Source of the DNA: Symsagittifera roscoffensis
Lineage: Eukaryota > Xenacoelomorpha > Acoela > Convolutidae
DNA length: 64,000 nucleotides
NCBI RefSeq assembly: GCF_963678635.1
Contig: NC_087071.1
Coordinates: forward strand, 31,296,141-31,360,140
Direction of reading: 5' to 3'
In this document: positions 49,701-58,894 of the stretch, one piece after another
Position numbering within the stretch: position 1 is the first letter of the stretch
Layout: each line of letters starts with the position of its first letter
The notes under the pieces: model-generated
Databases searched by the model: none
Seen by the model: only the letters and a program-made list of their open reading frames with translations
Told to the model about the DNA's origin: nothing
Translations under genes and position numbers: made by a program

Positions 49701-52700
49701 ACAAAAGGCTACAAATGACCAGAGTTCTCTCATCGGAATAATTTAATGAAAAAATGGTCAATCATCAAAGATTTTGAAATTCAAAAAGCTTTAATGTGAC
49801 AAGTTTTGTATCTTCAATTAGAAAGTCGAAAATTGTTTCTAAAACTAAATTTTTTCTTTTGTTACCTTTAGTAGTATTGGCGCTTTTCAAACTGTGTGTT
49901 GGTTTTGTTCATTTTTTGGTGTAAAATTCCGTTCTGTTTTATTGACATCGTGTTTTGAACTTGAACGTTTAAAAGGTAAAGTAGGATTCTGGCATGTGTA
50001 TTCCTATGGCAGGGGGCCTTAAAAATTTAATACATCAAGCAATCGTTTTAATGCGTGTATTTATGATGCTCAGCATTTTTTGACGGCGGCGAGTTAATCA
50101 AAGTTCAATAATCATCCAATTTTGAATTGAGTCTCTACTAAGCTTAAATAGTTTTGAAGTTGAAATAATTTTAAAGCATTCTCCCCGTCTATCGCAAGTT
50201 TTCGCGAAATGTAGCTTTTCTCTTTTTATTTTTTGCTCTGTGTACATGTTAGTTCTTATTTTGCGGTTTGAAATTGTAGTAGCTACCGCTGAATAGAAGC
50301 GCGATAAAGGATGCGCTCTTTTCTAATGGTAGTGGAAGAAGTCAGCCGCAATTGTAAAAATGGATACTGAATGTCCTGTAATTTGATAAGTAATAACTAA
50401 TTTTATTCAAAGTTTACAGGCAGCGTAGAATTTGAACATTAATAAAAATTGGACTGGGACAATATTTTCAAGAAAACTTAAATGAATTCCATGTTAGTTT
50501 TCCGTACGACACTTGGCTTGGCTCCTTCTTAAATTGGTTCAGAAAAAAATGTTTAATTCTTTTTTTGATACCGAATCATTTAGATTTGTGAAAATATGCT
50601 CCATTAAATGGAAATCATTATTACGCTATGGAGCTTACGAACGTGGTGTATAAGTACAAAACTTATTTTTTTTCGAACGTAACTCCCCAAATAAAAGTGT
50701 TCATAATGAGTACTAACTTATTCGGTAGCTTTTTTTGCTATGATCACGATCTGTAGCATTGAAAATTTCATAGCATCTGTTCTCTGCTTTATTTATCGCT
50801 TTTGTTTCTGACTTTTTAAGAGAGTACGTGACTGAGTTATTAGTACGTGAGACTCATCTTTAGGTCACAGAACGAATCGGAGACGTAGCCCTGGTTTGTG
50901 TCCTGATTTTCTCTAATACTCGAGAACTGTTTCCGAAATCCAAATAGAAATTTTTTTCTGGAGATGTTTATTTAATTACTCGAACATTTGTTGTCGGAGA
51001 TTGTTTCCTAAAACGTTGTGCTATTGCAGGAGTAATAGATATTCGTCTGTAGTTTCTTGCATCTCTAGTATCACCTTTGTTGAACAAGGGTTTTGGGTTA
51101 GCTAATGTAAGTCTATCCGGAAACGTGTTGAGAGCGAGGTATTCATTGTTTAATTGGGTTAATGATTCTATTTCAGTGATGCTATTTCATTGCCAGCCTT
51201 ATGTAAGGTCCAAGCTGCTATTTTAGAAGGACTCTAGCGCTGTTTTGTTTTTCCTCAAAGCAAGAGGAAGTTTCAGTATTCCATATCTGGTATCAAATCT
51301 AAAGGAGAAACATCTGCCCTGCTGATGAAAGGTTCTGAGCTTAATAGTTGGAAGAGTTAGGTTCAAGCAGAATTTCGTCTACTTTGCTGAATTTGAAGTT
51401 GAGGAAATTTACTATTGGTTTCTATCAATTGATATTTGTCAAACGATTTCCTTATTGACGGATTATCACAACCGGTCTTACTGCTTTTCCATTCATTTTG
51501 TCTGAGAACGCTGATTTAATTTGTAAAATTTATCATAACCGTTTGTACTCCTCGGACACTATCATATTCGTTTGTACTCCTCGGACACTTGTGGTTTTAG
51601 TTCCATGAAATATTCAAATTTTTGAACGTCAGAAATATGTTAAGTGGAACGGCCCTCAATCAAGATTGTTCAGGTCGATTCTGTTTTCTTGGATGTATTT
51701 ATCTCAAAGCCTATTTTTCCGCGTTTCTGTTTGTTTGCAAAGTACAACATTGCCTCAGAAATTGGCCATCTTGTAAACTTTTTGCTTTTCTATGGCTTGC
51801 TGATTTTGATTTGCTGTATTTCGGAACGTTTTTAGGCAAAAGCAAAGAGTTTCCACGTCAAAATTTTTTTTTAAAATTTGATACTTTAAAAAGAAAATGT
51901 ATTTTTAACCTTCAGTTTTAGTATTATTATTTTTAATGATAGTCTAGTTAACTGAGTGGTCAGTAAGGACATGTAAAGCTGATAGCTTAGCTAAAAATGT
52001 CTTAGTTTTTGCTATAGTTTAAGATATTTCGTGTTCATTTTCGTGCCAAGTCTCAATCTTAGTTTTCGCAGGTGCTCCTAAAAGTACCACCTGTGAAGTT
52101 GAATACCAGTTTGAAGTTTACCTAAAAGATGCTGGTTTTAGTTTCCCGCCGTATAAAACTGAGTACGTCCAACGCTGATAGAATTCATTCACATAAGCTG
52201 TCTTCACCAAAACTGAAATCAACCGAAACTTGAGACAGTGGCGCCAAAAATGTTAAAATGCTTGTCGGTCGTAAATTGAATTATGTTGTACTTTTCTTGA
52301 GTGCTCAAAACTAGTAGCATACAATTTGAAATTGAAAGGTTTACTTAAGTCAGTTTAAAATAATCTAAATGACTGTTATTATGAATTATGAAAATGACTG
52401 TAATTAGGAACTTGTCAGGTTTTAACACCAGCGTAGCCTAACTATTGCGGTACAGCTTATGCTCTTCGGCTGAGGGTTTAGGTTTTCAACACTGTGAAAA
52501 CAGTTTGAGCGAGCGAATCATTTCATCTTAGCTTCATGAATTGTCAAGAAAATGATTATTTCGTGCTGGAAGAATTTTCTAAATTGTAATGAAATTTACC
52601 AGAGTTAATTTAAATTGTAATGAAATTTACCCGAGTTAATTTAAATTGTAATGAAATTTTGAAATGAAAACTGTAGAATATTGTCTATGATTTTTAGCCA

Positions 52701-53526
52701 AGTAGCGTAAATTTGTACCATTGTGGTCAGGGGCGGATCTAGGATTTTCTCGAGGGGGGGGGGGGCGGATTTTCAAAAAATTTTCGAGAATTTTGACTTT
52801 TTTTTAGGTCGATCAAATTGATGTTCGAGCTCTCCCAAAGCACTATAAATTCCCTCAAATTTTCTGCGCCGCAGGCGATGTTTTGAAAAAACAGGCCAAA
52901 AAAGGCGTTTTTAGGCACTTTTTGGAAAATTTTGACCAAAAAATTTCGTTTTTTCGGCGCGCGATCCACTGAAAATTAGTATACATTGGCGCCCAAGGCG
53001 CCTTTAGAAAGTTTTCAGGGTCCGTCTTCAAATATAGAAATTTCAAAATAGTACAAAAGGGGAACCCTTTGGGTCGGCAGGGGGTCGAATTCTTGAGGGA
53101 AGAGGCGTCCGCCCCCCCCCCCCCCCCCCCCCCTCCCCCCCATCCCAAATCCGCCCCTAATTGTGGTAACAAAATTAGAAAGTTTATCTGTGAAAGAAAT
53201 TTTTTTCAACTTCCGTATATCATAATTGTTAATCAAAAGAAATCGGTTGAAAAATCTGATCACTTTTTCTTTTCAGCCATCAGCGTACCTTCGTGCTGGA
53301 AGTAATGGGCCGTCACTGTGGCTACTTAGCCCTTGTTGCCGGAATAGCCACAGCTGCGGACTGGATTTTTATTCCAGAGGACCCCCCTGAAGATGGGTGG
53401 GAGGAGGCGATGTGTGAAAAATTGAACCAGGCGAAGCATATGGGACAGAGACTGTGTATTGTGGTCGTGGCCGAAGGAGCCACAGATAGACACGGAAAAC
53501 CAATTTCAGTTAATGATGTGAAAAAG
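25403..53526 (+). CDS. PFK: ATP-dependent 6-phosphofructokinase, N-terminal six exons
   Basis: This cytosolic glycolytic enzyme phosphorylates fructose 6-phosphate to the 1,6-bisphosphate using ATP. Exons 25403-25758, 29428-29563, 31161-31238, 44078-44267, 47901-48066 and 53277-53526 all have GT-AG borders and matching phases, and sum to 1176 nt (392 codons). Visible motifs are SGGDAPGMN (134-142, nucleotide loop), GGDGSLTG (228-235), [11 protein letters not shown] (274-284, catalytic Asp in IDND) and MGRHCGY (319-325, sugar phosphate binding). The similarity is to the duplicated animal enzyme (about 780 aa), so the window holds most of the first catalytic half. The next expected segment (VLGHVQRGG-type) is not found before 64000. 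Residues 1-118 form an acidic, Ser-rich N-terminal extension much longer than the usual short leader. Introns are 3.7, 1.6, 12.8, 3.6, 5.2 and over 10 kb. Confidence 0.93.
28295..28406. repeat. 112-nt near-perfect hairpin in PFK intron 1
   Basis: From CTGATACAATTGATTGC to its inverted copy ending GTATCAG, the two arms (about 52 nt each) pair with about seven mismatches around a short loop at GCTAAAATTCTAGC. It is either a tiny palindromic MITE or, since it lies in a transcribed intron, a candidate microRNA-type precursor. No target-site duplication is clear. Confidence 0.75.
28430..29200 (+). repeat. Diverged family B copy closing in the same terminal hairpin
   Basis: Degenerate family B units (TTTCCGAGATATGAAG; GAAACTCCCAACGTTATAGT; GTTGCAGATGTGG) are followed by GAAGCACCGGAGGTGCG at 29184-29200, the same closing hairpin as at 17009-17021. 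The hairpin is preserved although the body has decayed. Confidence 0.55.
29428..29563 (+). CDS. PFK: PFK exon 2 (nucleotide-binding loop)
   Basis: The acceptor TTTGCAG ends at 29427 and the donor GTATGT begins at 29564. It encodes residues 119-164, including [20 protein letters not shown], the ATP-binding glycine loop typical of all PFKs, and ends in AKVYLIRE at phase 0. Confidence 0.95.
31161..31238 (+). CDS. PFK: PFK exon 3 (78 nt)
   Basis: The acceptor GTTTAG ends at 31160 and the donor GTAAGT begins at 31239. It encodes [20 protein letters not shown] and SDCMHV, 26 codons at phase 0/0. The segment equals GYQGLVDGG...in the vertebrate enzyme. From memory, the human muscle gene also has a 78-bp exon here, implying conserved intron positions. 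Confidence 0.92.
31440..31930 (+). repeat. Family D copy in PFK intron 3
   Basis: It shows the same order of blocks as at 8938-9420: GGTACCGCAAAT, then GTGTCGAGAAAAACCGG, TTCGAGCGAG, TAGCGCTTCTCTGG and finally CAGCAACCGTCTATCC. Same strand as the other copies. Confidence 0.6.
32376..32757 (+). mobile_element. tRNA-Lys(CUU)-derived SINE with family A-like ends
   Basis: The head ACCCTTGCGATCAGCATAG is followed by a body with AAATTGCATAGCATTTGG and a tRNA-like part at 32550-32615. The tRNA part has acceptor strands GGCTTCC/GGTAGCC pairing at six of seven positions, A box TGGCTAGTGTG, anticodon loop CTCTTAA (CTT, U33 present) and B box GGTTCAAATCT. The tail TTTGCGAAGCGAAGCTTCG, then TTTCTG, resembles the family A tail hairpin. 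It is not a working tRNA gene: it lies inside a repeated unit and its stems are imperfect. Confidence 0.7.
33149..33422 (+). mobile_element. Short family A copy, directly after another family A tail
   Basis: The head ACCTTTGCGATAAACAAG follows immediately after a tail AAGCTTCGCCTGTGTG (33135-33150). The diverged interior keeps GGGCACTAGACTT and CCCGTGAATAA, and the tail ends ATCTCCGCTTAGCCTGT near 33422. Family E-like sequence (GAAAGGCAAAAAAAATGCG) follows. Confidence 0.5.
34220..35050 (+). repeat. Family C tandem units in PFK intron 3
   Basis: Diverged units of about 150-200 bp are built on the order: TTTTTGACTTTTCTCAAAAA, AAATCTGAGATT-like, GGTTGTGGGAAGCTCC, CATAAGCGGCTACG-like, ACACAAAAAGTTATGACCCT, CGGAAAAGTCAAT. 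Related arrays lie at about 35370-35840, 36220-36560, 42130-42720 and 62560-63260, all on the same strand. Confidence 0.65.
35847..36100 (+). mobile_element. tRNA-Lys-derived SINE, second copy
   Basis: The head ACATTTGCGATCAGTTTACT and the same body as 32376-32757 lead into a tRNA-like part at 36023-36097 with anticodon loop GTCTTAA (again CTT), B-like box GGTTTGAATCT and GGTAGAC end. Other partial copies of this family lie at 35085-35240, 41026-41230 and 50620-50900. Confidence 0.6.
36101..38270 (+). repeat. Intron 3 repeat mosaic (families C and A interiors)
   Basis: Family C-like units fill 36220-36560. A hairpin-like AGCCAGCATTAGCTGG follows at 36672-36690. A family A tail GCAGCTTCGCTTCTTG lies near 36890. 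A family A interior and tail fill about 37370-37790 (CGGCTTAGTTACCGCTGTG; TATCGCGAATGG; CCGCTTCGCTTCTGTG). No exon seen. Confidence 0.45.
38280..40120 (+). repeat. Diverged tandem duplication in PFK intron 3
   Basis: Blocks at 38290-38470 (TCAATTACGCTGCTTGACG; TTAGTTTTTAGTCTGAGAA; TAGAGCATAGAT) and 38910-39000 (CTAGCTTGATTGCATTTTCAGG; CAGCTTGCTAGACAGGTC) recur in the same order at about 39450-39610 and 40010-40090. The offset is about 1.1 kb and divergence is substantial. A possible degenerate tRNA-like stretch with GGGTTCAAATC lies at 38556-38605. Confidence 0.5.
40121..44077 (+). other. End of PFK intron 3: repeats, no exon
   Basis: It holds a partial tRNA-Lys SINE body (41026-41230), family C units (42130-42720), a family A-like tail (GCTCGCGAAGCTGCTGCTTC, 42968-43000), a short TA microsatellite near 43113, and a tail-like AGTGTAGCTTCGCGTCT near 43995. 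The intron ends in the polypyrimidine acceptor TTTTTTTTCAG at 44077. Confidence 0.45.
44078..44267 (+). CDS. PFK: PFK exon 4
   Basis: 190 nt encode residues 191-253 plus the first base of Gly254. It reads [20 protein letters not shown] and later [24 protein letters not shown] is the nucleotide/Mg-binding motif of ATP-PFK; a Gly after GGD fits ATP rather than pyrophosphate as donor. The donor is GTAGCT at 44268, a weaker match than the other donors. Confidence 0.95.
44600..45130 (+). repeat. Family E copy in PFK intron 4
   Basis: The opening motif is duplicated (GTCGATGAACGTAGTTCAGTG at about 44610 and again near 44645). Then come GGAAGGCAAACTCCACTATC and a closing TACTTGCGTTCACTGACTC near 45090. 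Confidence 0.65.
45262..45595. repeat. Perfect 67-bp tandem array, five copies
   Basis: The unit containing ATTAGTCGCTGCATGTC and GGAATCGATTGCGCCC begins again every 67 bp (CGCTG at 45276, 45343, 45410, 45477 and 45544). The first four copies are essentially identical; the last diverges at its end. There are no unique spacers, so it is not a CRISPR. It lies in PFK intron 4. Confidence 0.92.
45600..47900 (+). other. Rest of PFK intron 4
   Basis: AT-rich non-coding DNA without a recognised family. An (AAT)n-like microsatellite lies at about 47690-47735. The intron ends TTGCATTGCAG at 47900. Confidence 0.4.
47901..48066 (+). CDS. PFK: PFK exon 5 (catalytic aspartate)
   Basis: 166 nt encode residues 254-308 plus two bases of codon 309. 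It contains [20 protein letters not shown] (269-287), in which the first Asp of IDND (277) is the expected catalytic base, and [12 protein letters not shown]. The donor GTGAGT starts at 48067. Confidence 0.95.
48480..49700 (+). repeat. Family E copy split by a Tc1-like foldback element
   Basis: Family E runs from AGAGTCAATGAACATAGTTC to AAATTGGGTGAATTGTA (48760), is interrupted at 48761-49467, then resumes TCAACAAAGTGCCAATCAT through ACTTGCGTTCATAGACTC and a second TTACTTGCGTTCATTGACTC (49640-49665). Confidence 0.7.
48761..49467. mobile_element. Complete palindromic Tc1/mariner-like foldback MITE
   Basis: It is 707 bp long. The left end is TAGTGCTGATTTAAATTAAC and the right end its reverse complement, finishing GCACTG, flanked by TA on both sides (48759-48760 and 49468-49469). 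The halves are inverted repeats of about 330 bp around a short centre near 49100. It has no transposase, so it must rely on one encoded elsewhere. Its target was a family E repeat. Confidence 0.85.
49701..51000 (+). other. PFK intron 5 non-coding DNA with a degenerate SINE
   Basis: A degenerate tRNA-Lys-type SINE body lies at about 50620-50900 (AAATAAAAGTGTTCATAATG; CATAGCATCTGTTCTCTGC; then a worn tRNA-like end GTGAGACTCATCTTTAGG). A tail-like CGCGAAATGTAGCTT lies near 50205. No exon. Confidence 0.45.
51001..51620 (-). pseudogene. LINE reverse transcriptase fragment, minus strand
   Basis: The minus strand 51180-51001 reads openly through [20 protein letters not shown], then [20 protein letters not shown] and ISITPAIAQ. 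This is the N-terminal part of a non-LTR reverse transcriptase (P.FKKGD...NYRPIS-type motif, here RRIS). The region toward 51620 looks like its frameshifted upstream linker. There is no downstream RT core. Confidence 0.7.
51621..52727 (+). other. PFK intron 5, unannotated, with a short 31-bp tandem
   Basis: A 31-bp unit (AAATTGTAATGAAATTTACC...) is repeated about 2.5 times at 52581-52665. No other structure is recognised. Confidence 0.4.
52728..53159. mobile_element. hAT-like non-autonomous MITE, second copy
   Basis: The ends CAGGGGCGGATCTAGG and AAATCCGCCCCTA are flanked by perfect 8-bp direct repeats ATTGTGGT (52720-52727 and 53160-53167). A G-run after the left end and a long C-run before the right end, plus GGCGCC-CAA-GGCGCC at 52988-53002, match the element at 22186. 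It sits 117 bp before PFK exon 6. Confidence 0.87.
53277..53526 (+). CDS. PFK: PFK exon 6 (fructose 6-phosphate site)
   Basis: The acceptor TTTTCAG ends at 53276. It completes Ser309, then reads [20 protein letters not shown] and [15 protein letters not shown], and finally [20 protein letters not shown] and NDVKK at phase 0. MGRHCG contacts the sugar phosphate. The donor is GTACTT at 53527. No further PFK exon is recognised up to 64000. Confidence 0.95.
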
Positions 53527-54918
53527 GTACTTCATTTTGCGAGACTGCTTTTTGGTCTTTTTACTTAATCCACCAAAGTTCGTAAATTTTGAAATATGGA
53601 AACTAGAAATGACAGTGCTCGATGCTAATTGGCTGAAATTAAATTCGTTGCAAAAAATGAGAAAAGTTCGTTCAATTAGTTATTGATGCTCTAATAAATT
53701 GTATTAGATGGAATCAGTAAAAAGACCCCTGCTTTTATCTGCTAAGCAATCAGAGGTATAGTTGGTAAAGTTAAAACTTAACTGAGCTATGTTTTACATG
53801 CAAGAGCTCACCTTACAAAAGGCAACGCTTGAGTGATTTTAAACCGACAAAATTTTGATTGGTAGACAAACATCACTACCACTGCGCCAAGGTTTAGTTG
53901 TGACGGAAAATTTCTATTTTTTATGAAATTTGATCACTTGTGAAGGCCAGTATCCTTAACTTAGAATGGAGTTTTTGCCACATTCGCTTGTACTTTGTCC
54001 CGAGGAGGAAGACCAGCAAGCCTAATTTGAAACAGGACGTGAAAAAGGTTCATCTTTGCTTGAACATGAAGTTATAAGGTGTCATACAATTTCACGAAAC
54101 ATTTCATTCCAAGTTATACAGAGTTAAAATCGTTCTTGAGTAAATTCAAGACTTAAAACTGAAGGAGGAAACAAATTTCACTTTGGTTAAGTAAGCCCTT
54201 TTGAGTGTGACAAAAATGGCCGTCAAGATAATACCGGTTTAGCAAAATTCGGCGAAATCAAAAAGTAAAAGCGGTAATGAGGTATCACACTTTTCGATTT
54301 TTATTCCAGGTTTGTGCTATTGCTTTTCAATGGTGACAATTTTAAACTCTGTAGTCATCAAATGCCTATATTCTGGCCGGAAAAGGATCTATGGTTGCTT
54401 CGAATGTAACTTCCAATAATTTTTTGGTAATTCGGTTAACTTTTTTAAAGTCGACCAAATATGTTTCCTGAGCTCTGCCTACAGGTCCAAGACGAGCCTT
54501 TTAGGAGAATATTGCTTTTGGTCCTTTTCGGTAGGTCTTTACTTCAAAAAAGAAACTTTTTTGTTGAAGGACCAGCAAAGGATATCTTGAAATATTACCA
54601 GAAATTAGTGAAAAATCATACAGGCTCTAAGCCAACTAAATTTATCGGACATATCATCACATTGGGCCCTTAGATGATTTTACAACGATTTTTTTCTTAA
54701 ATCAAATTCGTATTTTCTTAAGTTTAGTTGAGCGTTTGAAACAATAGAAGATATTACTGCTTTATTTTGTGGTGCAGACAGTACGCACGCTGCTGTGTGA
54801 TTGGGGCAATTTAATCTTAATATGGTTTGCTGTTAAAATTGGCCTAATTGCTGTGATAAACTTTATCGCAAGATTTAGCCTAATTGTTGTGATAGACTTA
54901 TTAAATAAATTTATAGAT
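53527..54918 (+). other. Start of PFK intron 6, unannotated
   Basis: AT-rich non-coding DNA. A short stretch near 54000 (CGAGGAGGAAGACCAGCAAG) faintly recalls the LINE C-terminal coding at 8080, but no reading frame supports it. Confidence 0.35.
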
Positions 54919-55431
54919 GTAAGATGTAAATGATATTATATCACAAATCAATCATATCAAAGAATCAATCAAAACCGGAATCGTAGGAGAGGCACAGAGT
55001 TTTTTCCAAAAATTCATTGAAGTAATCAAACTTCAACAACGGAGAATAGTAATTCTAGAAAACGAACAATGTTAAATAAGAGAGAAAGTTGTTGAAAACG
55101 CCAACGATATACACGAAATATCAGAACGGGTTGTAGAAGTAGAGAAATATTCGAGAAGCTCTGCTTACTTTTTGTGAACCTTGACTATGGTGAAAACCTG
55201 ACATCAGGCATACTCAGTTTCGTGCGTCACTATCTGAAAGTCAATATTAGCGTCAACAATGTAGCCGCCTGTCAGCCTTTGAATTATAACTCACGATCAC
55301 CAGTGATCGTTAAATTCATTTTTTATGCGGATAGAGATATAGTCTGGAGAAGGAAAGGGTGGCTGAAAAACGTTCGAAATTTAAGAAATCTTCCTGTCAT
55401 GATCGAGGAATGCCTAGACTCTAGAGACTGA
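54919..55431 (+). pseudogene. LINE ORF1 remnant
   Basis: The conceptual frame starts DVNDIISQINHIKESIK with a coiled-coil-like stretch, has a stop near 55074, continues VVENANDIHEISERVVEVEK and YSRSS, then shifts frame into LFVNLDYGENL...SPVIVKFIFYADRDIVWRRK. A coiled coil followed by an RRM-like KF...ADRD.VWRR segment fits the ORF1 nucleic-acid-binding protein of CR1/L1-like LINEs. It is inactivated by at least one stop and one frameshift. Confidence 0.6.
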
Positions 55432-55904
55432 AAATTAAAACAAGAAGCTAGACAATTAGGATTACCAGTTTACACACACAAAATATATACGCCTGTAATG
55501 CCAATAGCTTCTCACAAGACCCCGTTCAAGTGAAGTTCAGCAATGAGCTTAAATCTCCCCCAGACTAGCGTAGCAGATAAATATCCGGGAGAGTCATTAA
55601 CTGAAGCAGACACTAATGTTAATTATCGAAGTCGGCCAATGTTTGATAGTTTACAGTGTTACCCCTATGTTACCTCCACCGCTGCAAAGAAAACCCGAAT
55701 CAGCAAGCAGCGTTCTGAGACCTAAAAGAAAAATCATGCTCTCACCACCTGAAGAAACAAATCATAGTAATCTAGCTAATGACATAATAAATGCTCTTGT
55801 ACCAGCCATTGTTAGTGCCATTCAACCTGCTGTTAGAGTTGCTAGAAATTCGTCCCTTCATAAAGAAACTCCTTTTCAATTGGAAATGGATCCGATTAAA
55901 AGTT

Positions 55905-58715
55905 CATCTGCTGTGATTTCTGTGCTACTTATTAATGCTAAGTCACTTAAAAATATGTTGAAGACTTGGAAGCACTTATATGTAGTCTTGAATCTCCGCC
56001 GTCAGTATTATCTATAACTGATACATGGTTAAATACTCACGATGATTCCAAGGTTTTTCTTATAAAAGGTTATGATCAATACAGTGTGAGGTCTCGTGAA
56101 TTGCGAGGTGGAGTTGTAATAATTCAAGCCCTGAAGGGGATCAACATTGTTGAAGAATTGCCGATTGCTATTGAAGAGGCTTCATCGGTGAAAACCTCAC
56201 ACCTTCGTTTCCAATTTGCCATAACGGTAATATAATAATATTCAAGAATAAAAAAACATGAGTTTATTGAAAATTTAAATACCTTTCTCAAGTGCACATC
56301 ATCTCAAAAACCGCAGGTTGTATGCGGAAGTTTCAGTATAGATACATTAAAAACCAATTTGATAAGTGCTTATTACACGAACACCTTTAACTCATATGGT
56401 TTTGATTATATTGTCAAAGAGGCAACCCGAGTGTCATCAGAATTCAAAACTTGTCTCGATCATTTTTTAATGAGAGATATAGATAATGCAAATGTAATTG
56501 TCCTTGAACAGCAAGAGTTTACTGATCAGTATCCTATTAGTCTAAGTTTTCCAATAAAAAAAAAATTGGAAGATGGCCTTGAAATTTTCAGTTCAAAATT
56601 CTCCAATCTAGTTGACAAGTTCTTTTATTGCTCAACCATCGTTTAAAAGGTTTATAGATATCGAGTACTAAGAAAGTTTTGACAAATTTCACCTGCTTTT
56701 TTCAAAACAAACTCAATGAATATGTAGCTATTATACAGCGAAAACTTAAAGAAGAAAAGATTATCTGCATGGTTTACAAATCGAATAAAAAAACTCAAGA
56801 ACCAAGAGAATTAAATTTCACACAAATTGGGTGATTGATAAAAACGATACGGACAAATAAAACCAATTTAAGCGAGCGCGGCAACAGTTAGAAAAAGAAA
56901 AAAACTGCAAAAACGACGTTTATTTCAACAATTACAATAAATGTATCGGAGACTCCAGACAAAATTTCAAACCGCTCAATTGACTAAAAGGACCACCATC
57001 GAGGGCATTATCAATACCCAGTTTTTCCTCGTGTTGCATTCTCACAGAGCATCCTTCACCTGCGACTGTGGTGGAACAATTCAATAATTTCTTTGTAAGC
57101 ATGGGTTTAACTATGCAAAAAAAATATGTTTTTATCAAAGTCCCATATATCCTTCTGAAACAGTTTTCTTTTTTCTTGCAGAGATCAACTGCTAATGAAT
57201 TTTTTCCTGGCAGTGCTCACTTACCCGCGAAAACTTCTTCAGGTGGTGACAATATAAACAACCAAATAATCAAAATAGCAGCCTCGGTCATTTTGCCAAT
57301 TCTCTCGAAAGTAGTCAAACAATTCTTTCAAGAAGGCAACTTTTCGAATGAATTAGCAAAAGCTAAGGTTTTGCCATTACACAGAGGTGGATCAAAGAAC
57401 AATGTAAACAACTATCGTCCAATTGCAATACTGAATGCTTTGAGTAAGGTTTATGAACAAGTTATGTACAATAGAGTAAATGCATAGTTCGAGATATTCA
57501 ACTTGTTTTATAATCAACAATTTAGATTCAGAATTAAGCGTAGTACTATTGATGCCTTAGTGGAGGTAACTGAAAGGTTAAGTATGAAAAAAGGCTACAA
57601 GTTCAATTTTTTCTTGGATCTCAAAAAAAGCATTTGATACTATTGATCATAACATGCTAATCAAAAAGTTGAACGTTTACGGAATAAGACGCAAAGCATC
57701 AGATTGGTTAAGCAGTTATCTAACTAATCGTCAACAGCGTGTAGAAATGTCTGGAACAAGATCTACCTAGAAACGCAATGTTTGCGGTGTGCCACAGGGC
57801 TCAATTTTAGGTCATCTGTTCCTTATCTATATAAACGATCTTCCTAGTACAGGTAAAACAGTGAGGTGCTTCTCTTCGCAGACGATACAAATTTAAGTGC
57901 GCTAGGATGCACTGCTTTTGAACTTCAAAATGATTTGAATAAAAGTGTTTGGTTAAATGCTAACAAACTTGCCCGGACAATGCAATTGAAAGTAGGGTTA
58001 AGTGCTTCCAATTCAAACCAATCATTTTCTATCAATCTAGAAGACGGTAAAATTGCATCTTTTTGCAAGTATTTAGGGACTAAAATAAACTCCAAATAAT
58101 CATTTTACACTCAAATTCAACATGTTTCGAAAAAACTAGCAACTCAAAGTGGAATAATCGTTTGTAAACATCGCCATTTTGTTCGCAGAGATCAGCTCAT
58201 CAGTTTTTTTTTTAATTCCAATATTAAACCATTGATTCATGTATAGGGCTGTTGTAGCTACTCGTCTCCAAAACCTATTCTCCTTTAACTAAAAAATTAT
58301 CAAGTTTATTTACTTCCGGAAGCGCGGCGACAACGCAAACGATCTTTTTGCAAAACACTAAACTTTGTCAGTCTATGAGCTTCATATTTACGAACTACTA
58401 AAATTTAAGCTGAAGTCGATAAATGAATTTCATTCAGAAAGTTAACTTAATGATCTTTTCGTTGTTGAAAACAAATCTGTCTGTACTCGGAGATCAATTA
58501 AAGAGCTGCTATTCCAACTCACTTCAAAGACAAAGCTGGAAAAATGTTCCTTACGTTCAAGATCTATAAGGCTGTATAATACCCTCAAAGCAACTGGGTT
58601 TTTATCGCCAGATTCGGAATGTTTATCTTTTAGTAAACTACATTATATAACACATGAATTGAAAAATTCTTACTTTTTAAATAATTCAGAATTAATTAAA
58701 TATATATTCACATAA
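55905..58715 (+). pseudogene. LINE ORF2 remnant (endonuclease plus reverse transcriptase)
   Basis: The endonuclease part reads LLINAKSLKNM, then shifts frame to EALICSLESPPSVLSITDTW and LRGGVVIIQ (apurinic-type nuclease). The RT part begins near 57230 with GGDNINNQIIKIAAS, then [47 protein letters not shown] and the catalytic FADDTN (FADD box, about 57880). The C-terminus RSRSIRLYNTLKATGFLSP to ELIKYIFT ends with TAA at 58713. Many frameshifts and stops make it dead. The type is CR1/Jockey-like. Same strand as PFK, inside its presumed intron 6. Confidence 0.8.
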
Positions 58716-58790
58716 GCACCCGTGGCGTAGAGGTAAAATATGCGACTGGGACACCAAGGATCATGGGTTCCGGGAAAAATAAAAATGGTA
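58716..58790 (+). repeat. tRNA-like sequence abutting the LINE stop codon
   Basis: GCACCCGTGGCGTAGAGG starts one base after the LINE TAA. It has a good A box (TGGCGTAGAGG) and a worn B box (GGGTTCCGGG), followed by an A-rich stretch. It is a SINE head or a LINE-carried tRNA-like end, not a working tRNA. Confidence 0.5.
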
Positions 58791-58894
58791 ATAAGGGCTC
58801 AAGAATTTACTGCGTTAAATCTAACAGAGGGATAATAACTGGGAATGAGTAACGGAAGGTAAATGATCAGAATAGGAGAAGGTAAAAAAAGAAA

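Noticed and set aside
52855-53305. Glycine- or proline-rich open frames on both strands
   Set aside because: They are translations of the poly-C tract of the hAT-like MITE.
53990-54040. Second LINE C-terminus
   Set aside because: GGAAGACCAGCAAG resembles the 8080 region, but no flanking reading frame supports homology.
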